Assembly (NCBI GenBank): GCA_963768565.1
Contig: CAVYIO010000006.1
Coordinates: 26,880 to 90,879 of the forward strand
Direction of reading: 5' to 3'
DNA length: 64,000 nt
Source of the DNA: JABDKH01 sp963768565
GTDB lineage: Bacteria > Bacteroidota > Rhodothermia > Rhodothermales > JABDKH01
Shown here: positions 20,336-28,956 of the stretch, in pieces
Position numbering within the stretch: the stretch's first letter is position 1
How the letters are laid out: every line of letters begins with the position of its first letter
Notes under the pieces: model-generated
Database searches by the model: none
What the model was told of the DNA's origin: nothing
What the model saw: the letters and a program-made list of their open reading frames with translations, nothing else
Made by a program: the position numbers and the translations under genes

Positions 20336-21301
20336 ATGAAGGCTCTGGAAGCCCTCCCGGAAGCCTTTCTGGAGCGTTTTGAGCGGATCATACCTGCCAC
20401 GGATCTCAGGCGCGCGCTCCGTTCTTTCGTCACAGACAAGCGAACTGCGTTTCGTGTCAACACCCTCGTCACAGACGTCGTTTCAGTGATCGTATCCCTC
20501 GACAGGGAGGGCCTTCATGCCGAACCTGTTCCGTGGAGTCTGGACGGTTTCTCCGTGGCATCCGACCGTCGAGACGCGCTGCTGTCCAGCGCTGCCTATC
20601 ATCGTCACGAAATCTACATTCAGAATCCATCAAGCATGGTGCCGCCGCTGGTACTGGCGCCCATGCCGGATGAAGAGGTCCTCGACCTGACGGCAGCCCC
20701 CGGAAGCAAGACGCACCAGATGGCATGTATGATGGGCAATACCGGACGGATCACAGCCGTCGAATCTGCCCGGCCGCGCTACTACAAACTGCGTGAGAAC
20801 ATGCGGCTGCATGCCGCGGAGAATGTGCGGCCATTCTTTCAGGACGGAACAACCACGTGGCGCCATCGCCCCGAGTACTTTGATCGCGTCCTGCTCGATG
20901 CTCCGTGCTCAAGTGAGGGCCGATTCCGGGCCGACAATCCTGAGACCACACGCTACTGGAGTCCGAAGAAGATTCGTGACGCCTCCCGCAAGCAACGCCG
21001 ACTCCTGTATTCAGGTATTCAATGTCTCAAGCCAGGGGGGAGGTTGGTCTACTCCACCTGTTCGTTCGCTCCCGAAGAAAATGAGGTCGTGGTCAACAAG
21101 CTCATGAAGAAATTCCCGCAAGCACTGCGGATCGTTCCGATCACGATGGATATTGCGGCTCTGCGTGCGGGTCTGACCGAATGGGAAGGACGGGTTTTTT
21201 CGGCTGATCTGAGTCTGGCCGGCCGCATCGTGCCCGACGAACTCATGGACGGGTTCTTCGTCTGCTGCATCGAGAAGACGGAATCGACCGTGACTCATTG
21301 A
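20336..21301 (+). CDS. RsmB/NOP2-type RNA 5-methylcytosine methyltransferase
   Basis: About 321 residues from the ATG at 20336 (MKALEALPEAFLERFERI), the usual family N-terminus; a GTG at 20276 would add 20 low-complexity residues. Conserved motifs are the SAM-binding VLDLTAAPGSKTHQMA, the catalytic DAPCSSEGRF and STCSFAPEENE, the last two holding the paired cysteines used for release and attack on C5 of cytosine. The family modifies rRNA (RsmB, RsmF) or tRNA; the substrate cannot be told here, as neither the NusB-like N-domain of RsmB nor the long C-terminal part of RsmF is present. It converges with the EcsC gene, ten bases away. Confidence 0.92.
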   Translation: MKALEALPEAFLERFERIIPATDLRRALRSFVTDKRTAFRVNTLVTDVVSVIVSLDREGLHAEPVPWSLDGFSVASDRRDALLSSAAYHRHEIYIQNPSSMVPPLVLAPMPDEEVLDLTAAPGSKTHQMACMMGNTGRITAVESARPRYYKLRENMRLHAAENVRPFFQDGTTTWRHRPEYFDRVLLDAPCSSEGRFRADNPETTRYWSPKKIRDASRKQRRLLYSGIQCLKPGGRLVYSTCSFAPEENEVVVNKLMKKFPQALRIVPITMDIAALRAGLTEWEGRVFSADLSLAGRIVPDELMDGFFVCCIEKTESTVTH

Positions 21302-21311
21302 GTGGGTCCGT

Positions 21312-22172
21312 CTAGGTCCTTCGATCGACCACGTGCTCGCCGTACTTGTTCACGAGAAACCGCCGCCGGAACGAATAATAGGCGGTGTCGCACACTTTGC
21401 TTGTGTAATACGCATTGTAACCGCCTCCGATTACTGCACCGGTAACGGGTGCCAACTGAGCGAGTTTGGCGCGCGTCAGATTGAGTCCGATGGAGCGTGC
21501 GATACGAGTCACGGCCTTGCTGACGGCGATCTGCTCTATCACTTCGAGCGCCTGCATCCTCGCGAGGCGATTCGTGATCTTGATGATCGGCGACATGGCG
21601 ATGTCCTTCGCCTTCGTACTGGGTCTGGCCGCGTGATCGAGCAGCGATAACGCGTACAAGCGCTCGACGTCGCTCGAAATATCGAACCCGTAATGGATCG
21701 CAAACTCTCCTGCGGCGCGTAGATTCATCGCAACAAGAGCGACAATATCCGTTGGTATGCCGGCAGCCCCGGCGAGTCCTGCTACCGCGCCCTCGGCTGC
21801 GGCGAGATTTCGATAGCGTGCCGCCAGTCCGCCGACCGCATCGTCGATCTCCTGAAGGTCGAGTGCGCGGATGTCATGCACGTCGCGTATCGAATGACCG
21901 GCCGCTCGATACTTGTCAAGGATGGACTGGGACGGTAACCAGTCCTGGGTGATCTCGTTGATGAGCCGGATCAGGCCCGAAATCACATTCTCGATCGTCC
22001 AGTCGACGCCCGGGATTCTGCGGACCTGATCGGCGGTGAAATTATAGGCGTCGTTCAGGTGTTGTTTGAAGGTCCCGAACCAGGAATCGTCGGGCCGGCT
22101 CCACTCGTGGATTTCACGGATGGCCTGCAGCTCGTAAGCCGAGGGTGAAGGAGCCAGTTGAGTGCCGGTCAT
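21312..22172 (-). CDS. EcsC family protein
   Basis: 286 residues matching the EcsC family along its length: YELQAIREIHEWSRPDDSWF at the start, the Gly/Ala-rich AAEGAVAGLAGAAGIPTDIV centre, and a C-terminal APVTGAVIGGGYNAYYTSKV followed by DTAYYSFRRRFL. EcsC proteins are membrane-associated and of unknown biochemical role; B. subtilis EcsC is linked to an ABC transporter, but none is adjacent here. The upstream 74 bases separate it from the plug/barrel gene on the same strand. Confidence 0.85.
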   Translation of the reverse strand: MTGTQLAPSPSAYELQAIREIHEWSRPDDSWFGTFKQHLNDAYNFTADQVRRIPGVDWTIENVISGLIRLINEITQDWLPSQSILDKYRAAGHSIRDVHDIRALDLQEIDDAVGGLAARYRNLAAAEGAVAGLAGAAGIPTDIVALVAMNLRAAGEFAIHYGFDISSDVERLYALSLLDHAARPSTKAKDIAMSPIIKITNRLARMQALEVIEQIAVSKAVTRIARSIGLNLTRAKLAQLAPVTGAVIGGGYNAYYTSKVCDTAYYSFRRRFLVNKYGEHVVDRRT

Positions 22173-22246
22173 GAAGCGAGGAGTGTTGTGCCTGTGTTGT
22201 CGCGCCTACGTATCGAATCGGCATTTGCTACACCGACGTCCTTCGA

Positions 22247-24312
22247 TCAGTTCTGGATCGGCCAGAATACACCAAATCGAATTCGCTTCTCGGCGAGTGG
22301 ATACACCGGCACCAGCAGATTTCCGGGCAGGAATGACGTTCCTGACAGGAAATTCTCGTATGCCAGGAACAGCGTGGCGGTTCTCACGCCTCCGGTAACA
22401 ACCAGATCGAGTGTCGCCGACGATTCGACCGGCCGAGCGCCTTCGACCGGGACAACAAGAAGGCCGCTCTGCGGATGAAAGGCGCGGCCCGCGAACTCGC
22501 TCCAGAACCGACCCCGGATGGAGATGTCGAGATCGAGGTCACGCTGGAAGATCAGGTAGCGCATTCCGAGACTCGCCACGGCGTAGAAATCCGGGACCGT
22601 TGAACGATACAGCTCCTGCAAAGCGTCTTCGGTTTTCGATACGCCGAAGATCGTAGGTTGAGCCGTGAAGTAGAATCCGCGTTGCGCTTGACGACGATAT
22701 CCGAAATCGAGACCAGCGGACACGACTCGCAGCGTTCCCGTTCCCACCGCGCGCGCGTACGGAATCCGGATCTTCCGTTGCGAAATAGTCGGTCCAGGTC
22801 GCGTTGCCCGTCAGCGTTCCGAGCACGGTGAGGTCGAGGGGTCCGGCGGCGACGGACAGGGTCGTTCGCACGAGTCGATTCGGGCCGATGGGTACTTCCT
22901 CGATCGGTGCCAGAAACGGGCCGAGTCCGGTTCGATCGATCTGGCTGACCGGTTGCGCAGTCTGCGACGCTTCCAGGCGAAAGACGGCCGGGCCGAACGA
23001 CTGCCGCACAGCAGCTTTTGCCACCAGCTGCGTACCATCGCTTCTGGTCTCAAGCCCCAGTTTCGCCAGAGCGTGCAGCGCTCCGAAACGTATCTCTTCG
23101 GTGGCTGTGGCAAGGAGCCGCGAATCTGTTTCGTCCGCAAACACCAGGTCGTCGGATCGGGGACTTGTCGTATTCGAGGATCCGCTTACGTCAAACGTCA
23201 GGCGGTGTCTCGTCCGCGCGAGAGCGTGCGAGAGTCGAAAGAAGAGAGCGGTCGATCGAACCGTCAGTGTGTCGGCCTGTCGCCGGTACTCGAAACGCTG
23301 ACTGGAGTAGCCTGCGGTTGCAGACGTCACATTTCTTCCGGCACTCCCGCGATCACGTCGGAATGTCGCGAACACGTCATTGCGTTTTGTCGCCCTGCGG
23401 GCGTCCGAATCGATCACGGTGGCCCCGAGTCTCTGGTAGATCGATTCAACATCGTTGGTGATGCGCGGGACCACCCCTCCGTGGGCGCCGACCGATCGTT
23501 TGTTGTAGAGATCGCCGAGTTCCAGGCTCCATCCCGGCCGCAGGTACTTGACGCGGCTGTAGATCTGCCGTCCCTGAGCGAGGCGACTTCCCGGATACTC
23601 GCCGTCCGCGCTCTCGCCCCCGTACGAGAATAACAGGTTCAGCACCCCGTCACGCCCGCCTACCGCAAGCCGTCGATTCTGCGTGTGGAGGCCCGAGACC
23701 TTCTGCAGGCCGCTGCCGGTCTGGTAGCGAAGCTCTGTCAGCGGGTCGGCGGTTTTCTCGTAGTCGACGAGTGTGCTGACACGGAGGCCTGCGGGACTTC
23801 CGTCGTCCGGCGCAAACTCAATATCAGGCGTCCCTGCTGAAGCCAGCGGCGAGCAGATCGTAGAGCGGGCGGCCTGTGAAAAGGTCCTGAAGTGGAATGC
23901 CGCTCCACACGAGTCCGACATGCTGCGGCGAAAGCCCCGCCGGACTCCAGCCATGCGGCCAACCGTACGAGCCAAGGTCGTACAGCATGGACGTCGGCTC
24001 GTCGCGCAACATGTCGGTCAACTCGAACGAAAGCGTGCGTGCCGGGATGCGGGCGGCGATCGGAATCCGGAAGATCTCCGGCCACACCGAGCGGGCCGAA
24101 TCCGGTACCGCCAGGGGAGAGGCGGGCTTGTCCGGCGCCGGTGCCAATATCGTCGCGTTCGTATCGGGAGGGGCCAACGTCACGGAGTCGGCGGGGGCCG
24201 CCTCCTGTGCTTGCGTGGGCGACAAGGAGGCGAATGCGATCAGAATCGCCAGGAAAGCAACCCGCACGAAGAGGTCGCGGCGCGGCCGGGGGTCCAGGTC
24301 GGATCGAATCAA
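22247..24312 (-). CDS. TonB-plug-like outer-membrane barrel protein (two frameshifts)
   Basis: Joined from three frames that switch near 23,835 and 22,755 (the latter inside an alternating CG tract). The product is about 688 residues: a signal peptide ending SPTQAQ, a Pro/Ala-rich linker, a plug-like segment (SYGWPHGWSPAGLSPQHVGL, then VWSGIPLQDLFTGRPLYDLL) and a long beta-barrel part with alternating polar and hydrophobic strands to a C-terminal RIRFGVFWPIQN. The plug region resembles the N-terminal domain of TonB-dependent receptors, but the protein is short for one and no TonB box is visible. The ATG overlaps the stop of the kinase gene (ATGA), suggesting coupled translation. Confidence 0.7.
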
Positions 24313-25031
24313 AGGGTTTGCTTCGGGGCAGATTCCGGGAAAAGGCCAAACAGGCGGCCCTCAATTTGGCCGAGGACTTCTCGGCGATGTTCGTCTTCGT
24401 TGACGAAATCAACCGTGTCGACGTCGATGACCAGTTTCGGTCCGAGATCGTACCTCTCAATCCAGTTCTCGTAATGAACGTTGAGTTTCTTCAGGTACTC
24501 GATTCGGATGGTGGATTCAAATTCGCGCCCGCGCGACTCGATGTGCTTCACCAGCGTCGGCACGGACGCTCGCAGGTACACCAGCAAATCCGGAGGGCTC
24601 AGATATGACGTCATAGTCGCGAACAGGTCCTGGTAGTTGGAAAAGTCGCGCTCCGTCATAAAGTCCATCTCGTACAGATTGCGAGCAAAGATCTCGGCAT
24701 CCTCGTAGATGGACCTGTCCTGGACCACCGAATGCGGTGCGAGCTCGATCTTCCGCTGATGATTGAAGCGACTGGAGAGAAAGAAGACCTGCAGGTTGAA
24801 TGACCATCGCGCCATGTCGTCGTAAAAGTCCGACAGATACGGATTGTCGTCGACGCGCTCGTAGAGAGCATCCCACTGAAAGTATTCGCTGATGAAACCG
24901 GTCAGCGTACTTTTGCCGGCCCCGATGTTGCCCGCAATAGCTACAAATTTCTTGTTGTTACCGCTCACGCGTCGAGGAGTTAAGTGGTCAGGATACGGAG
25001 CCGGAAGTTTCGTGACCTTCGAAGCGGACAT
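24309..25031 (-). CDS. Deoxynucleoside kinase
   Basis: 240 residues of the dCK/dGK family. P-loop GNIGAGKST near 32-40; the ERVDDNPYLSDFYDD acceptor-site segment; QDRSIYEDAEIFARN with the DRS motif; and the lid region around HIESRGREFE with the conserved Arg pair. It salvages deoxynucleosides to their monophosphates; specificity (dA, dG or dC) is not decided by eye. The ATG at 25031 lies 44 bases inside pfkA. A GTG at 24968, 20 bases beyond the pfkA stop, would remove the overlap and still keep the P-loop, so the start is uncertain. Confidence 0.9.
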   Translation of the reverse strand: MSASKVTKLPAPYPDHLTPRRVSGNNKKFVAIAGNIGAGKSTLTGFISEYFQWDALYERVDDNPYLSDFYDDMARWSFNLQVFFLSSRFNHQRKIELAPHSVVQDRSIYEDAEIFARNLYEMDFMTERDFSNYQDLFATMTSYLSPPDLLVYLRASVPTLVKHIESRGREFESTIRIEYLKKLNVHYENWIERYDLGPKLVIDVDTVDFVNEDEHRREVLGQIEGRLFGLFPESAPKQTL

Positions 25032-26115
25032 CCATTCCCGGGATTCCGAACGAGGTGCCGACTGCGAGCGCAGCGGCCACCATCGGTGTGTCCATTGGAA
25101 CTGTTCTGGTCTTGTTTGCCACCTCTTCGAGGGGAACGGAAGTTAATTGATTCCCCTGAAGAGCGACCATGCGGCCAAATCGCCCGTCGATCACCATCGA
25201 GGCGGCAAACGATCCGTACGCGGTGGCGAGATTTCGATCGTACGCCGTCGGTGTTCCTCCGCGCTGTATGTGTCCGAGTACCGACGTGCGCACCTCGCTG
25301 CGAATAAGTCCGCGCAGCTGGTCGCCGAGAACATACCCGATCCCTCCGAGGCGCACCGGGTCCGGACTGTCTGCGATGACACGCTTGACCGTCATTTCAC
25401 CACCGACCGGCTTGGCGCCCTCGGCGATCGCAATGATCGTGAAATTCTGCCCCCCCATCTCTCGCTCCCGGCAGATACGTGCGACCGATTCAATGTCGTA
25501 GTCGAGTTCGGGCATCAGGATGATGTCCGCGCCACCGGCTGTGCCTGCATAAAGCGCGATCCATCCGGCGTAGCGCCCCATCGTCTCAATGATCATCACG
25601 CGGTTGTGACTCTGCGCGGTCGTGTGGAGACGGTCAATGGCTTCGGTGGCGATCGATACAGCGGTGTCGAATCCGAAGGTCCGCTCGGTACCCACGAGAT
25701 CGTTGTCAATCGTCTTGGGCACACCGACGACGTTTATTCCCATCTCGTTCAGGCGATGGGAGATCGACATGGTTCCGTCACCCCCTATGGTAATCAACGC
25801 GCGCAGCCCGAGCTCCTCGTAATTCCTCGCCACCTGGGCCGAGACGTCTGCACCGCCACGCTCGTGGTAGTTGAACGGGTTCGCCTTGTTGCTCGTGCCC
25901 AGTATGGTCCCCCCGCGGGTGAGAATCCCGCTCACGTCCGAGTACGACAGCGGCCGGATCCGCCGCTCGATCAAGCCAAGGAAACCGTCCTCGAAGCCAA
26001 TGACCTGCGCATTGTGCTGGAGTATGAGGCTTTTCGTCACAGCGCGAATGACGGCATTCAAACCCGGGCAGTCACCGCCGCCCGTGAGTAGACCGACGCG
26101 AAAACGTTGGGACAT
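24988..26115 (-). CDS. pfkA: 6-phosphofructokinase
   Basis: 375 residues. GGDCPGLNAVIRAV at the N-terminus binds the phosphoryl donor; GGDGTMSI carries the Gly typical of ATP users; PKTIDNDLVGTE holds the catalytic Asp; MGRYAGWIAL and RGGTPTAYDR form the fructose-6-phosphate site. The combination of GGDGT with PKTIDND (Lys rather than Gly after Pro) marks the long group III enzymes. ATP is the likely donor from the Gly, but the Lys is also common in pyrophosphate-dependent relatives. Expression probably starts at the promoter candidate at 26,175-26,203. Confidence 0.93.
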   Translation of the reverse strand: MSQRFRVGLLTGGGDCPGLNAVIRAVTKSLILQHNAQVIGFEDGFLGLIERRIRPLSYSDVSGILTRGGTILGTSNKANPFNYHERGGADVSAQVARNYEELGLRALITIGGDGTMSISHRLNEMGINVVGVPKTIDNDLVGTERTFGFDTAVSIATEAIDRLHTTAQSHNRVMIIETMGRYAGWIALYAGTAGGADIILMPELDYDIESVARICREREMGGQNFTIIAIAEGAKPVGGEMTVKRVIADSPDPVRLGGIGYVLGDQLRGLIRSEVRTSVLGHIQRGGTPTAYDRNLATAYGSFAASMVIDGRFGRMVALQGNQLTSVPLEEVANKTRTVPMDTPMVAAALAVGTSFGIPGMDVRFEGHETSGSVS

Positions 26116-26174
26116 AGTCTTGATTACGCTTCCAATTTGTCAATAATCCTGCACCAAACCCGCCTGGTTCCTGC

Positions 26175-26203
26175 ATTATAAACCGCTCGAAGTGGGGTCT
26201 CAA
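26175..26203 (-). promoter_or_regulatory. Promoter candidate upstream of pfkA
   Basis: On the minus strand TTGAGA (26203-26198) is followed after 17 bases by a perfect TATAAT (26180-26175), about 60 bases ahead of the pfkA ATG. This matches the E. coli-type sigma-70 pattern rather than the TTTG/TAnnTTTG form. It would also serve the deoxynucleoside kinase and plug-protein genes downstream. Confidence 0.45.
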
Positions 26204-26294
26204 GCGCCGGTCAACGAGCCGTCAGGCATAGGGTAAACATCTTCGAATTGAGTGTTTTATGAAGATACGAAAGCCAGTGCCTGCCGGTATTCAT

Positions 26295-26324
26295 TTGACA
26301 GAAGTCGATTCGGAGGTCTATCAT
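26295..26324 (+). promoter_or_regulatory. Possible promoter upstream of the LamG T9SS gene
   Basis: TTGACA at 26295-26300 and TATCAT at 26319-26324 are separated by 18 bases, 90 bases ahead of the proposed TTG start of the next gene. The -10 match is moderate. The remainder of the 26,116-26,412 divergent spacer shows no gene. Confidence 0.3.
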
Positions 26325-26412
26325 TCAGACCGACTACCACTGTCTATCAGCCGATCATCGACAGTTCGGGACGCAGGTTGTTCTATCGACACGGCATTCG
26401 CCGTTTTCTGCT

Positions 26413-28107
26413 TTGGTCCCTTCAGGCATATCACTTCTACGGCCTGCGCGTCTCTGGCTCTCGTTGAGCCTGGCGCTCGCGTGCGGCCTGGGTGCGAATC
26501 CGGCTCTCGGTCAACTGCGCCTGACGGATGCGAGACCCGTCTTTGCGGAGGGCGACCAGGGCAATATCTATGTCGAGTGGGACGGCTCCGAAACGCTCAC
26601 GGGAGGGGCACTTCGGCTTCCCGGAGGGTGGAAGCTTGTTGATGTGGCGGTTGTCCGAGCCGGTCGTCGACATCCTGCCTCGTGGTCGCTGGATGCCGAC
26701 GACGCGGTGTATCGTATCACGTCCGAGGATCCCGAAACGGGTCCGCAGTCTATCGTGCTCAAGCTCTCTGCACCGAAGTACGCAAGCAGAGGGATGCTGA
26801 GTCTTACACCGAGTGTAACAGCTGTCGCTGGTGAAGAGCCGAAGGCGGAGTTGGCCCTCGCGCTTCAAGAGGCGCTGAGTACGGAGCCCTCGCACGTCGA
26901 CGAGTCGAACATGATGGCCGTGTTCGGTGGCAGCAGCCGAATCGAACTACGAGGTCGTCGCCTTCCTGTGTTCACGGGAGATCGCTCCTATACGGCCGAG
27001 TTCTGGCTCAAGACCACGGGTCTCGACCAGGTCATCATGTCCACGTGGGATGGAGATGAGGAAGCAGGCTATCCGATCGAAATTGAGATTGCGCCCGACG
27101 GACGATTGCAGTACTACAGGGGCGAGCCCGGTCGACACCTTTCCATGTCGAGTGGCCGGCCGGTCGCAGATGGACAGTGGCATCACATGGCGGTTGTCCA
27201 CGATGAAGTGCGCGGATGGACGCGCTTGCTGATCGACGGCGCGCCGGCAGACTCGTTGTTCGGACACACGGATCCAACCGCGACAAGATCGAATGCCACG
27301 TTGTGTCTCGGAGGTCGTTGTGTCAGGGAATCGGATACGTCCGGGCCTCGAAGTTCGGGATTCGTTGGAAACCTGGATTTCGTTCGATTCTGGCCCACGG
27401 CCAGAACGATCAGGCAGATTTCCGCCAGTCTCGGCGAAAATATTCCGCAGGTTGCGGGAATGGTCGCGCTCGGTTTCGAGGAGTCGATGTCGCGCGATCT
27501 GGTACTGAGCGGCGCGCAGATACCGCGCAAACCGTCCGACTTCCTTTTCTACGACCCCGTCGAAAACCTGTCGGCGTCGATGGACGGCGGAACGGTGTTG
27601 GTCAAGTGGGAATCGAGTAATCGAAACACCGCTTCATTCGTTGTCGAACGATCCAGTGATGGCTTTGAATTCCTGGAGATCGGGAAGACGGTCCCGGACC
27701 GATCCGTCACGTCCTTTGATTACGCCGACGACGAGGCCCCGGAAGGCGTAATCTATTATCGTATCAAGCAGATCCTGTCCAATGGTGCAATTCGAAGCTC
27801 GGGGACGCTCAAGGCCGGTCTCGGCGGCGAAGAACTTCCGTCGGCCACAAGCACGCTGATCGCGAATTTCCCCAACCCGTTCAGCGGACAGACAACGATT
27901 CGCTACGAGGTGGTAGAGCCCGAGTACCTGAGCGTGTCAGTCTGGGACCTGTCCGGACAGCGGGTGGCTCTGCTTGCCGAGGGCGTCGCATCTCCCGGGA
28001 TTCATGAAGTGCTGTTCGTCGCCGGCGACCTCCCGAGCGGTATGTATTTCGTACGACTGCAGACCGACGAAGTGGTCCGGACGAAAACGCTTACCCTGAC
28101 GCGTTAG
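26413..28107 (+). CDS. Secreted LamG-domain protein with T9SS type A sorting domain
   Basis: 564 residues. The start is a TTG (no ATG or GTG precedes it in frame); the signal peptide ends GANPALGQ. After an N-terminal beta domain, a LamG/concanavalin-like domain is seen at about 175-335 (YTAEFWLKTTGLDQVIMSTW, GQWHHMAVVHDEVRGWTRLL). A fibronectin-like module follows (about 375-460, FVVERSSDGFEFLEIG), then a C-terminal sorting domain starting IANFPNPFSGQTTIRYE and ending GMYFVRLQTDE. Such proteins cross the outer membrane by the type IX system and stay on the surface or are released. The ligand is unknown. Confidence 0.87.
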   Translation: MVPSGISLLRPARLWLSLSLALACGLGANPALGQLRLTDARPVFAEGDQGNIYVEWDGSETLTGGALRLPGGWKLVDVAVVRAGRRHPASWSLDADDAVYRITSEDPETGPQSIVLKLSAPKYASRGMLSLTPSVTAVAGEEPKAELALALQEALSTEPSHVDESNMMAVFGGSSRIELRGRRLPVFTGDRSYTAEFWLKTTGLDQVIMSTWDGDEEAGYPIEIEIAPDGRLQYYRGEPGRHLSMSSGRPVADGQWHHMAVVHDEVRGWTRLLIDGAPADSLFGHTDPTATRSNATLCLGGRCVRESDTSGPRSSGFVGNLDFVRFWPTARTIRQISASLGENIPQVAGMVALGFEESMSRDLVLSGAQIPRKPSDFLFYDPVENLSASMDGGTVLVKWESSNRNTASFVVERSSDGFEFLEIGKTVPDRSVTSFDYADDEAPEGVIYYRIKQILSNGAIRSSGTLKAGLGGEELPSATSTLIANFPNPFSGQTTIRYEVVEPEYLSVSVWDLSGQRVALLAEGVASPGIHEVLFVAGDLPSGMYFVRLQTDEVVRTKTLTLTR

Positions 28108-28239
28108 CCCGCCACCGTCGGGCGACCCTGATCTGCAGGTAAGGGTGATCCTCACGTCTCCTGCGACGAGCCTGATCGGCCGCTATCTTCGGTTCTGACT
28201 CAAGCGAAAGGCGTTACTCTACAGACATAGCGCACAATC

Positions 28240-28923
28240 ATGAAAATCAGGTACTTCGGTCATTCTGCTTTCGAGATCATATCGTCGGGAGCGACCATCC
28301 TTGTGGATCCGTTCATTACGGGTAATCCCCATGCCGAGGGTGTGGTGCTGCCCGGCGACTTGAACCCCGACGTCATTCTGCTCACTCACGCCCACGGCGA
28401 TCACTGGGGAGACACCCTGACGATTGCGAAGCGTACTGGCGCCATCGTCGTCGCCAATTTCGAGATCATCTCGTATGTGCAGGCGAACGGACACAGTGTC
28501 GTACAACCCATGAATACGGGAGGCGAGTGGCGCTTCGATTGGGGCAAGGTGATCCAGACGTACGCCAGGCACTCCTCGTCATTTCCGGATGGCACATATG
28601 GAGGCAATCCCAACGGCTACATCGTTCATGCAGATGACAAGTGCGTTTACGCGCTTGGCGATACGTGTCCGTTTGCAGAAATGGAGTGGGTCGGAGCCGA
28701 TCACGACGTTGATGTCGCATTGATTCCGATCGGCGACTGCTTCACCATGGGGCCGAAGGAGTCACTTCGGGCGATACGCATGATCAAGCCCAATGTCTCG
28801 GTGCCGGTACACTACGGTACGTTCCCGCTGATCGAGGTCGACACTGCTGCGTGGGCGGACAGCGTGGCAGCGGAAGGCTACGTTGCACGCGTGTTGGATC
28901 CGGGAGCCACGATGGAGTTTTAG
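28240..28923 (+). CDS. UlaG/YtkL-like metal-dependent hydrolase (UPF0173)
   Basis: 227 residues of the metallo-beta-lactamase fold. MKIRYFGHSAFEI opens the protein, the metal motif is LTHAHGDHWGD near 47-57, later ligands are in YALGDT and VPVHYGTFP. This is the small UPF0173 group, soluble and cytoplasmic, with no established substrate in bacteria at large. The gene stands 34 bases upstream of the S9 peptidase on the same strand. A weak hairpin at about 28,107-28,125 precedes it but lacks a T-run. Confidence 0.88.
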   Translation: MKIRYFGHSAFEIISSGATILVDPFITGNPHAEGVVLPGDLNPDVILLTHAHGDHWGDTLTIAKRTGAIVVANFEIISYVQANGHSVVQPMNTGGEWRFDWGKVIQTYARHSSSFPDGTYGGNPNGYIVHADDKCVYALGDTCPFAEMEWVGADHDVDVALIPIGDCFTMGPKESLRAIRMIKPNVSVPVHYGTFPLIEVDTAAWADSVAAEGYVARVLDPGATMEF

Positions 28924-28956
28924 GTCGGTCGAGAAATCATACTGGAGGATCGATGT

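Noticed and set aside
28107..28130. Terminator after the LamG gene
   Set aside because: GCCCG...CGGGC gives a five-pair stem only, with no T-run.
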